Below, piece by piece: positions 1-6,912 of a DNA stretch of 9,811 nucleotides; within the stretch, counting starts at the first letter, position 1; every line of letters begins with the position of its first letter. This DNA is from Acidimicrobiia bacterium (GTDB taxonomy: Bacteria > Actinomycetota > Acidimicrobiia > Acidimicrobiales > Ilumatobacteraceae): the NCBI GenBank assembly GCA_010030605.1, contig RHCK01000033.1:1-9811 (forward strand), read 5' to 3'. The notes under the pieces are model-generated. The model saw only the letters and a list, made by a program, of their open reading frames with translations, ran no database searches and was not told the DNA's origin. The position numbers and the translations under genes are program-made.

Positions 1-12
1 AGGGTGATTTTT

Positions 13-1443
13 GTGTCCATCCAGGGCGACTCCGAGTTCGACCCGTTGAGCCTCGAGGCGATCGCCGACGCCGACCCGTACCCGTACTGGTACGAAGACG
101 CCGACGAACCGCTCGCGAATCCGACGCTCGTTCGCACCGAAACATGTGATCTCTGCATCATCGGTGGTGGTTACACCGGTCTGTGGACCGCCATCATCGC
201 CAAGGAGCGTGATCCGTCGCGCGACGTCGTTCTCATCGACGCTCACGAGGTGGGCTCGGCGGCCAGTGGTCGCAATGGTGGCTTCATGGAGGCCTCGCTC
301 ACGCACGGTGTCGCCAACGGACAGGCACGGTTCGGCGACGAATTGCCGCTCCTCGAGGAACTCGGTATCGCGAATCTCAACGAAATCGAGAAGGCCATCA
401 AGCGCTACAACATCGATTGCGACTACGAACGCACCGGCGTCATCGATGTCGCATCCGATCTGCACCCGGCCGGGTACACCGACGAACTGCGCGAGGACTA
501 TCTGCAGTTGCGGCAGCTCGGGCAGAAGGTCACCTGGCTCGACGCCGAGCAGATGCGCGCGCAAGTGAACTCACCCACCTACACCGGCGGTTTGTGGCGA
601 CACGATCTGGCCGCCATCGTCGATCCGGCTCGTTTGGTCTGGGGACTGAAGGCCGCCGCCGAGTTCCTGGGTGTGCGCATTTACGAGGACACCAAGGCCA
701 CCGCCATCGAACGCGACGGAGTCGGCGTTTTGGTGCAAACGCCGTTGGGTCGCGTTCGGGCCGGCAAGGTGGCTCTTGCCACCAATGCGTTCAAACCCCT
801 TCTCAAACGACTGAACAACTACATCATCCCGGTGTACGACTACTGCATGGTGACCGAACCGCTCACGGACGAACAATTGAGTCGGATCGGCTGGAAGAAC
901 CGTCAGGGTCTGTCCGACATTCCGAATCAGTTCCATTACTACCGACTGACCGAGGACAACCGAATTCTGTGGGGCGGCTACGACGCGATCTATTACTTCC
1001 GCGGAAAGATGAACTCCGAACTCGAGAGTCGCCCCGAGAGTTGGGCGCGTCTCAGCACGCACTTCTTCCGCACCTTCCCGCAACTCGACGACGTGAAGTT
1101 CTCCCACATGTGGGGCGGCGCGATCGACACCTGCTCGCGATTTTGCGTCTTCTGGGGTCGCGCCATGAACGGGCGCGTGGGCTACGCGGTGGGTTACACG
1201 GGCCTCGGCGTGGCCGCCTCGCGCTTCGGCGCCGAAGTGATGCTCGACCTCATCGACGGCCGCCGTTCACGCGCCACCGAGACCAGTTTCGTCAAGGACA
1301 AGCCGTTGCCGTTTCCTCCCGAACCCTTCAAGTTCATCGGAGTTCAGGCCACGCGATGGAGCCTCGATCGCGAGGACAAAACCGGCAAGCGCAATCTGTG
1401 GCTGAAAACGATGGACCGCATGGGCCTCGGTTTCGACACCTGA
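13..1443 (+). CDS. FAD-dependent oxidoreductase, DAO/amine oxidase-like
   Basis: Probable soluble flavoenzyme of the D-amino-acid oxidase (DAO/DadA/PuuB-like) superfamily, oxidising an amine or amino acid; the substrate cannot be told. A Rossmann dinucleotide motif (CIIGGGYTGLWTA, about residues 48-60) follows an N-terminal extension of roughly 45 residues. An acidic residue closes the second strand (VVLIDAHE), and the SGRNGG motif just after it is typical of the PuuB-like branch. The C-terminal flavin-contacting stretch (MWGGAID ... GYAVGYTGLGVAASRFGAE) is also present. At about 476 residues the length is normal. GTG at 13 is preferred to the in-frame GTG at 4 because AGGGTGA (1-7) sits 5 bases before it as a Shine-Dalgarno; an earlier start outside the window cannot be excluded. 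Its 3' end is convergent with the thiolase gene, 13 bases away, so it is not part of that operon. Family sure, substrate unknown. Confidence 0.88.
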   Translation: MSIQGDSEFDPLSLEAIADADPYPYWYEDADEPLANPTLVRTETCDLCIIGGGYTGLWTAIIAKERDPSRDVVLIDAHEVGSAASGRNGGFMEASLTHGVANGQARFGDELPLLEELGIANLNEIEKAIKRYNIDCDYERTGVIDVASDLHPAGYTDELREDYLQLRQLGQKVTWLDAEQMRAQVNSPTYTGGLWRHDLAAIVDPARLVWGLKAAAEFLGVRIYEDTKATAIERDGVGVLVQTPLGRVRAGKVALATNAFKPLLKRLNNYIIPVYDYCMVTEPLTDEQLSRIGWKNRQGLSDIPNQFHYYRLTEDNRILWGGYDAIYYFRGKMNSELESRPESWARLSTHFFRTFPQLDDVKFSHMWGGAIDTCSRFCVFWGRAMNGRVGYAVGYTGLGVAASRFGAEVMLDLIDGRRSRATETSFVKDKPLPFPPEPFKFIGVQATRWSLDREDKTGKRNLWLKTMDRMGLGFDT

Positions 1444-1460
1444 TTTTCGTGTCGAATCAG
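1432..1460. terminator. Candidate bidirectional terminator between convergent genes
   Basis: A perfect 8-bp inverted repeat, TTCGACAC (1432-1439) and GTGTCGAA (1449-1456), encloses a 9-base loop. A second, mutually exclusive 6-bp pair, CTGATT (1440-1445) and AATCAG (1455-1460), overlaps it. The structure covers the stop of the oxidoreductase gene and reaches into the stop of the convergent thiolase gene. No clear U-tract follows on either strand, so a factor-independent role is uncertain, although actinobacterial terminators often lack one. Confidence 0.4.
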
Positions 1461-2617
1461 AGGCGTTCGATGATGGTGACGTTGGCCTGACCGCCACCCT
1501 CGCACATCGTCTGCAGACCGTAACGGCCGCCGGTGCGCTCGAGTTCGTTCAGAAGCGTCGTCATCAAACGGGCGCCCGTGGCGCCGAGCGGATGGCCGAG
1601 CGCGATCGCTCCGCCGTTCACGTTCACCTTCGCGCGATCGAATCCGGTCTCGCGCATCCACGCCATGACGACGGGAGCGAACGCCTCGTTGATCTCCACC
1701 AGGTCGATGTCGTCGATGCTCATGCCCGTCTTGGCCAACGCGCGCTTGGTGGCCGGAATCGGTGCCGACAACATCATGATCGGGTCGTCGGCCAGCACGC
1801 TCATGTGATGGATACGTGCCCGCGGCTTCAATCCGTGGGCCTTCACCGCCGCTTCATTGGCGATCAGCAGTGCGGCCGATCCGTCGGAGATCTGACTCGC
1901 GCAGGCCGCAGTGAGGCGTCCGCCGGGAGTGAGCGTGGGCAAAGAACGAATCTTCTCCCAATTCGGTTCGCGCGGACCTTCGTCGTGCTGCACTCCGTTC
2001 AACGGTTCGATCTCGGCCTCGAAACGACCTTCGGCGCGAGCTTTGATGGCGCGCAGGTGCGATTCGACAGCGAACTCCTCCATCTCCTCGCGGGACAGAT
2101 TCCACTTCTCCACCATCATCTCGGCGCCTACGAACTGACTGACCTCGCCGGTTCCGTAACGGGTGGTCCAACCCGGCGAGCCGGTGAAGGGGTCCTCGAA
2201 TCCGAGTGCCTGACCGGCGGTCATGGCCGATGAGATCGGAATCATGCTCATGTTCTGCACGCCACCGGCGACCACCAGATCCATGGTGCCGCTCATGACC
2301 GCCTGCGCGGCGAAATGCACCGACTGCTGAGCGGATCCGCACTGACGATCGATGGTGGTTCCCGGAACATGCTCGGGAAGGCCGGCCGTCAACCAACATG
2401 TGCGAGCGATACAACCGGCTTGCGGACCGACCGAATCCACGTTGCCAAAGACGACGTCGTCGATGGCGTTCGGATCGACACCGGTGCGATCCATGAGAGC
2501 CTTGATGCTGTGGGCACCGAGGTCGGCGGGATGCACGGTCGACAGACCGCCTCCGCGGCGACCAACTGGGGTGCGGACGGCATCGATGATGTAGGCGGCG
2601 GGGATGGATGAAGTCAT
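1457..2617 (-). CDS. Thiolase (acetyl-CoA acetyltransferase, FadA-like)
   Basis: Cytosolic thiolase expected to cleave a 3-ketoacyl-CoA with CoA (or condense acetyl-CoA), the last step of a beta-oxidation cycle. All family catalytic elements are visible in the 386 residues: nucleophile Cys93 in DRQCGSAQQ, the NEAF motif at 310-313, His342 in GGAIALGHPLGATGAR, and the second Cys372 in MCEGGGQANVTIIERL. The N-terminus IIDAVRTPVGRRGGG is typical. The CEGGGQAN C-terminus resembles actinobacterial acyl-CoA/steroid thiolases (FadA5/FadA6-like) more than PhaA-type CIGGGQG enzymes; this is recognition by eye, not a search. ATG at 2617 has a weak AGGG (2625-2628) seven bases upstream. It is the last gene of the DUF35/thiolase-fold operon, 32 bases behind its neighbour, with no clear promoter in that gap. 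Confidence 0.93.
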   Translation of the reverse strand: MTSSIPAAYIIDAVRTPVGRRGGGLSTVHPADLGAHSIKALMDRTGVDPNAIDDVVFGNVDSVGPQAGCIARTCWLTAGLPEHVPGTTIDRQCGSAQQSVHFAAQAVMSGTMDLVVAGGVQNMSMIPISSAMTAGQALGFEDPFTGSPGWTTRYGTGEVSQFVGAEMMVEKWNLSREEMEEFAVESHLRAIKARAEGRFEAEIEPLNGVQHDEGPREPNWEKIRSLPTLTPGGRLTAACASQISDGSAALLIANEAAVKAHGLKPRARIHHMSVLADDPIMMLSAPIPATKRALAKTGMSIDDIDLVEINEAFAPVVMAWMRETGFDRAKVNVNGGAIALGHPLGATGARLMTTLLNELERTGGRYGLQTMCEGGGQANVTIIERL

Positions 2618-2649
2618 GGGGGAACCCTATCTGTGAGTGATTTCTGCGG

Positions 2650-3849
2650 TCAGATCGAAACGATGACGGAGGAACCGTTACCGAACAGCCCCTGATTCGC
2701 GGTGATGCCGGCCTTCGCGCCCTCCACTTGGCGACCGTCTGCTTGGCCGCGCAATTGCCACGTGAGCTCGCACACCTGGGCGATCGCTTGGGCGGGAATG
2801 GCCTCACCGAAACACGACAACCCACCACTGGGGTTCACCGGCACACGACCTCCGATGGTGGTGGCACCGGACCGCAACAAGCCCTCGGCTTCGCCGGGAG
2901 CGCACAGACCAAGGTGCTCGTACCAATCCAGCTCGAGCGCCGTGGAGAGGTCGTACACCTCGGCCATGTCCATGTCGGTCGGCGACATCCCCGCTTCCTC
3001 GTACGCCGACCAACAGATCGAATCCTTGAATCCGCGGGCGGGCGGCGCGACGACCGCCGAGGAGTCGGTCGCGAAATCGGGCAACTCCAGAATGGTTTGC
3101 GGATACGTGGGTGTGGCCGTGCTCACCGCACGAATACGAGGAACACCCTTCAACGAACCCAACTTCTTCTCCGCGAAGGCCCGACTAGTGACGATCATCG
3201 CCGCGGCACCGTCGGACGTGGCGCAGATGTCGAGGAGGCGCAACGGATCGCTGACGATGGGGCTGTTCAACACGTCCTCGATCGCGTTCTCCTTACGGAA
3301 TCGGGCATAGGGATTGTTCAAACCGTGGCGTGAATTCTTCACCTTCACCTGTGCGAAGTCCTCCGAGGTGGCCCCGTACAGGTCCATGCGACGACGCGCG
3401 AACATGGCGAAGTACACCGGGTTGGTGGCTCCAAGCAGATGGAAGCGCAACCAGTCGGGATCGGTCTTTCGCTCACCACCAACGGGCGCGAAGAAACCCT
3501 TGGGCGTGGTGTCGGCGCCGATCACCATCGCCACGTCGCAAAAGCCCGCCAGAATCGAGGCCCGGGCCGCCTGCAAACTGTGCGCACCGCTCGCGCACGC
3601 GGCGTAGTTCGACGACACGCGCGCACCGGTCCAACCCAATTTCTGGGCGAACGTCGAACCGGCGATGAATCCTGGGTACCCGTTGCGGATGGTGTCGGCA
3701 CCGGCGACGTACTCGACGTCCTTCCATTCGATGCCCGCGTCTTTCAATGCGGCACGTGCGGCCACCATCCCGTATTCGGTGAAGTCGCGCCCCCACTTGC
3801 CCCACGGATGCATGCCCACTCCGAGCACGACGAGATCGCGGTCGCTCAT
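2650..3849 (-). CDS. Thiolase-fold lipid-transfer-type protein, possible retro-aldolase
   Basis: A 399-residue protein of the thiolase superfamily, SCP-x/Ltp branch. It starts MSDRDLVVLGVGMHPWGKWG and keeps the nucleophile-loop cysteine (NYAACASGAH, Cys85) and the EVYDLSTALE motif (about 297-306). The other thiolase catalytic features are gone: where thiolases have GHPxGATG it reads NPSGGLSCFGEAIPAQA (339-355), with Glu in place of His, and the C-terminus NQGLFGNGSSVIVSI lacks the second cysteine. In steroid side-chain degradation, Ltp2-type proteins of this fold act as retro-aldolases in complex with a DUF35 partner. The gene directly upstream here is a DUF35 protein, so that role is the leading inference. 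ATG 3849 overlaps the partner's stop (ATGA) and has a strong GGAGGG (3855-3860) five bases upstream, which rules out the in-frame extension to 4134. Alternative role: non-catalytic or biosynthetic thiolase-like subunit. Confidence 0.88.
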   Translation of the reverse strand: MSDRDLVVLGVGMHPWGKWGRDFTEYGMVAARAALKDAGIEWKDVEYVAGADTIRNGYPGFIAGSTFAQKLGWTGARVSSNYAACASGAHSLQAARASILAGFCDVAMVIGADTTPKGFFAPVGGERKTDPDWLRFHLLGATNPVYFAMFARRRMDLYGATSEDFAQVKVKNSRHGLNNPYARFRKENAIEDVLNSPIVSDPLRLLDICATSDGAAAMIVTSRAFAEKKLGSLKGVPRIRAVSTATPTYPQTILELPDFATDSSAVVAPPARGFKDSICWSAYEEAGMSPTDMDMAEVYDLSTALELDWYEHLGLCAPGEAEGLLRSGATTIGGRVPVNPSGGLSCFGEAIPAQAIAQVCELTWQLRGQADGRQVEGAKAGITANQGLFGNGSSVIVSI

Positions 3850-4382
3850 GACTTCCCTCCGATGTTCCGAGCGGCCGTCGGCCCGGCCGGCGCCCACACG
3901 TACACCATGAACTCGGTGTCGACTCCGTCGACCACCTCGCGATACAAGACATCGGTTTCCAGTTGCATCGGCATGCCCACCTTCAGGTCGGCCGCCAGGA
4001 TGCCCTTGGGCACTTGTCCGAGAACGATGATGCCCTCCTTGTCCAACTGAACCGCGGCCAGCGCGTACGGCTCGAAGGGTTCGGCGGCTCGGTAAGGCGC
4101 GGGAGGTGCGTACTGATTCTCGGTGTAGCTCCACACCGTGCCCACTCGCGACAACGGCGTCGACACCAGATCCTCGCCGTCACAATTCGGGTTGGGGCAC
4201 GCCCCGGTGCGGGGTGGAAACACATATGTGCCACACGCGGAACAACGACAACCGATCAAGTGCGGTGCTTGGTCGAGGGTGAACCAGCCCTCGACGGCGG
4301 GAATACGGTTGACGCCACTCATCTTGGCGTCGTTCTTCGTGACGTCGTTCTTACTGGCGTCGGGGGCGGAGGAAACTGACAC
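3846..4382 (-). CDS. Zn-ribbon/OB-fold (DUF35) partner protein
   Basis: Small acyl-CoA-associated protein with an N-terminal zinc ribbon and a C-terminal OB fold (DUF35 family). These proteins bind and support thiolase-fold partners such as Ltp2 aldolases or archaeal thiolase/HMG-CoA synthase. The ribbon is visible as CxxC (CSAC) then CPNPNC, four cysteines spaced C-x2-C-x11-C-x4-C. The OB part runs from about VGTVWSYTENQYAP to VYVWAP. The conserved domain begins near IPAVEGWFTLDQAPHLIG. Three starts are possible: GTG 4415 (189 residues, overlapping the preceding gene by 20 bases), GTG 4382 (178) and ATG 4322 (158). GTG 4382 is chosen because TATTCT, a good -10 box, ends six bases before it, the geometry of a leaderless actinobacterial transcript, and no Shine-Dalgarno is seen for any of them. 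ATG 4322 remains a fair alternative. First gene of the operon with the thiolase-fold gene and thiolase. Confidence 0.85.
   Translation of the reverse strand: MSVSSAPDASKNDVTKNDAKMSGVNRIPAVEGWFTLDQAPHLIGCRCSACGTYVFPPRTGACPNPNCDGEDLVSTPLSRVGTVWSYTENQYAPPAPYRAAEPFEPYALAAVQLDKEGIIVLGQVPKGILAADLKVGMPMQLETDVLYREVVDGVDTEFMVYVWAPAGPTAARNIGGKS
3855..3860 (-). promoter_or_regulatory. Strong ribosome binding site for the thiolase-fold gene
   Basis: GGAGGG on the minus strand lies five bases before ATG 3849, inside the last codons of the DUF35 gene. Together with the ATGA stop/start overlap it fixes the start of the downstream gene and suggests translational coupling of the two proteins in equal amounts, as expected for a complex. 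Confidence 0.7.
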
Positions 4383-4394
4383 ATCGTCAGAATA
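4376..4394 (-). promoter_or_regulatory. Promoter (-10) and palindromic operator of the DUF35 operon
   Basis: Read on the minus strand, TATTCT (4394-4389) is a TANNNT -10 box. It overlaps the palindrome CTGAC-GATGT-GTCAG (4390-4376). The palindrome covers the predicted transcription/translation start at 4382, so a bound repressor would block initiation. The same 16-base sequence, TCTGACG(A/C)TGTGTCAG, recurs upstream of the acyl-CoA dehydrogenase operon with one mismatch. Size and symmetry suit a TetR-family regulator of acyl-CoA metabolism; no such gene is in the window. Confidence 0.6.
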
Positions 4395-4395
4395 C

Positions 4396-6834
4396 TCACG
4401 GCACCGAAGTCGCACTCATTTCGCGCTCCGCCAGCACCTCGCGCAATCGCGGAACCACGCTGTCAGCGACGATTCGATTCAGATCGGCCTGTTCGAGGTG
4501 GACCCCGTCCACACGCAGTGCCCCGGGGGTCGGTTCCGCGACATCGAGAATGCCCGACCAGTCGAGGCGGCGGATCTGCGGCCACCGCTCGGCCCATCGA
4601 TTCATCAATGCGTTCCAGGCGTCAACTCGTTCGTCCTGCGCGAAGACTGCGCCACTGAAACTTCCAACGCGAACATACGGGCTATCGAACATCACCAAGG
4701 TCGCACCGACAGAATCGATCGTGTCCATGAGTTCCGTCATGACCGCGTCGTGCCGATCGATGAACTCCTGATCATCGACGATATACCACGTCGGGTCTCC
4801 CGCATATTGCTGGCCGGACTGCTCGGGGACGGATGCGATGTGCAGCACGAGAGAAGGACGCTTCTCTTCGAGCAGCTTCTTCCACACCGCGTCGTACGTT
4901 GGGCACTTCTCCATCTCGAATTCCATGTCGGGCCACCACTGAATTCGCTCGACATCGACGAGAGGGCAATTTCGACCTCCGGCCCACACGACGTCGAACT
5001 CGCTGCCGGCGACATCGTGCAGAGCTTGAGCCAATCCGAACGAGGAAGAATCCCCGATGACCACGACGGAAGTGTTTCGTTGTTCGCTCGAATGACCGGC
5101 GACGGATTCACGTATTCGATCGGCGACAGATGGGTCGGTGGCGGTCATGGACGTCACGTGATCCAACCGCAGATCTGCGTCGTCGATCGCCGCCCGGACT
5201 GCATCCGCGGGACCACTGTCGAGAACGATCACGGGAATCTCGGGAAGCGCGAGAAGGGTCCGGTCGACGTATTCGGCCGCTTCCTGAATGGCGCGAATTT
5301 CCGGGGCGACGGTCGTCGAGGACACATCGTCGGAATTCGTGTTCGCCTGATCGTCCACGTATCGACGTTCTGCCGAACCCATGACCAGAACGATCGCGGA
5401 ACTCGAACGCGCTTCGGTGCTCCGCAGAATCTCCGACAAGGAACGGCATGGCGCCCCGGGCGCCGTGGTCACCAGAACCGGGCAGTCACTTTGAGTGACA
5501 TCGATGAGCTCGTAATCCGCACCGTCGAAAGCGCGAGCTTCTTCGGGAATCGACGTCGAACCGATGACCAGAACTCGAGGTGGTACTGGGGCCATGGTGG
5601 TCGCGACACCGGGCGTTGTTTGTTCCGTATCCGCGAAGTCCACGATCTCGTCCGGTGCATCCAGGCCCGCGGCCATCGTCTCGGATGTCGACGGAACGAA
5701 GATCGTTGCGACGGCGATCGACAAAATGCCGACCAGCAACGTGGCCCCGGCCACGACTCCACGTTTCAGAATGCGGCGACGACGAACGGGATTCTCGACG
5801 ATGACGTAGGACAGGAAACCCACGGCGATGCTGGTCAGTGCGCGAAGCGCGTCCAACGACCAACCATCGAATCCCATGCGTTCGGGATTCATGAGCACGA
5901 TCAACGGCCAGTGCACGAGATAAATCGAATAGCTCGCCCGTCCGACGGCGACGACCGGGGCCAAACCGAAGAATCGCGCGAGGGGTCCCGACGCGCACAA
6001 CGACGCGATCAGAAGGGCCGACAGACAGGCCATCGCGACGAAACCCCCGCGATACAACCAATCATCCGACGGCGATGCCGACACCATCAATGCCAGCGCG
6101 CCGAACAGCGTTACGGGTCCGAGCAGACGGAGAACCCGGTTCTCGTTCGAGAATGTTCGCCCCTCCATGCACACGGCCAACAACGCACCAACGAGCAATT
6201 CGGCGGCACGAAGGTGCGTTCCGTAGTAACCGAGGTTTCGTGAGTCCGTGAGAAAGGTCGCGATGAGACTGGCGCCCGACAGCGTGAGCAGACCACCCAC
6301 GAGCACGGCTCGTCGGCGAGCCAGCACCACGAAGATCAACGGAAACAGAACGTAGAACTGTTCCTCGATCGCCAAACTCCAGAAGTGAATCACCGGTGAC
6401 GGAGTCGATGTGAACATGTCCGCGTACGTGGTTCCGGCGGTCGCGAATCGCCAATTGGCGGAATAACCCAACGATGCGGCGACGTCGCCGCGGAGGCGAG
6501 TTCCTTCGAAGACACCGACGAGCGACAACACGACGATCGCACCCAACACCACGATGGATGCCGGCGATAGACGTCGTAATCGTCGCGACCAGAAAGCACC
6601 CAACGCGACACGTCCCGTCGACCGACTCTCCTCCAGCAGCAATCGGGTGATGAGGAACCCGGACAACGTGAAGAACAGAGACACCCCGAGAAAGCCACCC
6701 GACATCCAGTTCAGGTCGAGGTGGAAAAGAAGTACGGCCACCACGGCCAGCGCCCGAAGTCCATCGAGAGCGTCGATGCGCGCCTCACCGACCCCCTGAC
6801 GATCCCCCACGCTGGCGACAATACCGCTGGTCAT
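4396..6834 (-). CDS. Acyltransferase-3 membrane protein with C-terminal SGNH domain (OafA-like)
   Basis: 812-residue integral membrane enzyme predicted to O-acylate a cell-envelope or exported glycan. The acyltransferase-3 domain fills residues 20-375 with about ten hydrophobic segments. Its hallmarks are DGLRALAVVAVLLFHLD (His38), GGFLGVSLFFTLSGFLITR (46-64), WSLAIEEQFYVLFP (152-165) and SYSIYLVHWPLIV (301-313). After a last membrane span and a Thr/Pro-rich linker, residues 590-805 form an SGNH hydrolase-like domain outside the membrane: GDSSS with catalytic Ser596, and DGVH with Asp776 and His779. Residues 420-575 look like an earlier, decayed SGNH copy, listed separately. Family members commonly have 600-700 residues; the extra length is this insert. 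ATG 6834 gives the natural start of the first motif-bearing segment. The gene lies between two catabolic operons but has no evident link to acyl-CoA breakdown. Confidence 0.92.
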   Translation of the reverse strand: MTSGIVASVGDRQGVGEARIDALDGLRALAVVAVLLFHLDLNWMSGGFLGVSLFFTLSGFLITRLLLEESRSTGRVALGAFWSRRLRRLSPASIVVLGAIVVLSLVGVFEGTRLRGDVAASLGYSANWRFATAGTTYADMFTSTPSPVIHFWSLAIEEQFYVLFPLIFVVLARRRAVLVGGLLTLSGASLIATFLTDSRNLGYYGTHLRAAELLVGALLAVCMEGRTFSNENRVLRLLGPVTLFGALALMVSASPSDDWLYRGGFVAMACLSALLIASLCASGPLARFFGLAPVVAVGRASYSIYLVHWPLIVLMNPERMGFDGWSLDALRALTSIAVGFLSYVIVENPVRRRRILKRGVVAGATLLVGILSIAVATIFVPSTSETMAAGLDAPDEIVDFADTEQTTPGVATTMAPVPPRVLVIGSTSIPEEARAFDGADYELIDVTQSDCPVLVTTAPGAPCRSLSEILRSTEARSSSAIVLVMGSAERRYVDDQANTNSDDVSSTTVAPEIRAIQEAAEYVDRTLLALPEIPVIVLDSGPADAVRAAIDDADLRLDHVTSMTATDPSVADRIRESVAGHSSEQRNTSVVVIGDSSSFGLAQALHDVAGSEFDVVWAGGRNCPLVDVERIQWWPDMEFEMEKCPTYDAVWKKLLEEKRPSLVLHIASVPEQSGQQYAGDPTWYIVDDQEFIDRHDAVMTELMDTIDSVGATLVMFDSPYVRVGSFSGAVFAQDERVDAWNALMNRWAERWPQIRRLDWSGILDVAEPTPGALRVDGVHLEQADLNRIVADSVVPRLREVLAEREMSATSVP
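5110..5577 (-). other. Degenerate SGNH-like repeat domain within the acyltransferase
   Basis: Residues 420-575 of the acyltransferase align by eye with the active SGNH domain that follows. RVLVIGSTS corresponds to SVVVIGDSS. YELIDVTQSDCPVL corresponds to FDVVWAGGRNCPLV. A second cysteine follows in each (Cys463 and Cys644), and a hydrophobic strand comes next (SAIVLVMGSAE and SLVLHIASVPE). In the first copy the block-I Asp-Ser reads Ser-Thr and no DxxH block is found, so it should be catalytically dead. Probably an internal duplication kept for structure or glycan binding. Confidence 0.6.
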
Positions 6835-6863
6835 CCCACGTCACTTGAGTCGCGGTTTCATTT

Positions 6864-6879
6864 CTGACACAGCGTCAGA
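6864..6879. promoter_or_regulatory. Palindromic operator in the divergent intergenic region
   Basis: CTGAC-ACAGC-GTCAG with flanking T at 6863 and A at 6879 (a six-base perfect inverted repeat with a five-base spacer). It lies in the 78-base gap between the acyltransferase and dehydrogenase genes, about 34 bases before the dehydrogenase ATG. Fifteen of 16 bases match the site at 4376-4391 when both are read on the minus strand. A -10 box for the dehydrogenase operon is not obvious; TAAGGT (6898-6903) is a weak candidate, and its AAGG could instead be the ribosome binding site. The site could control either or both divergent genes. Confidence 0.55.
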
Positions 6880-6912
6880 TTTTTCGAGACGACGGACTAA
6901 GGTCGATCGCCT

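Noticed and set aside
2643..2654. TCTG-CGGT-CAGA inverted repeat between the two thiolase-type genes
   Set aside because: Superficially like half of the operator, but the arms are only four bases, it runs into the stop codon of the upstream gene, and it does not match the 16-bp motif.
3850..4134. N-terminal extension of the thiolase-fold gene to 494 residues
   Set aside because: The extra 95 residues are Arg/Gly-rich and lie in another frame of the DUF35 gene; ATG 3849 has a strong ribosome binding site and the domain begins there.
4138..6243. 701-codon open frame on the plus strand opposite the acyltransferase and DUF35 genes
   Set aside because: Arg/His/Gly/Asp-rich product with no recognisable domain, lying antisense to genes with clear motifs; a high-GC shadow frame.
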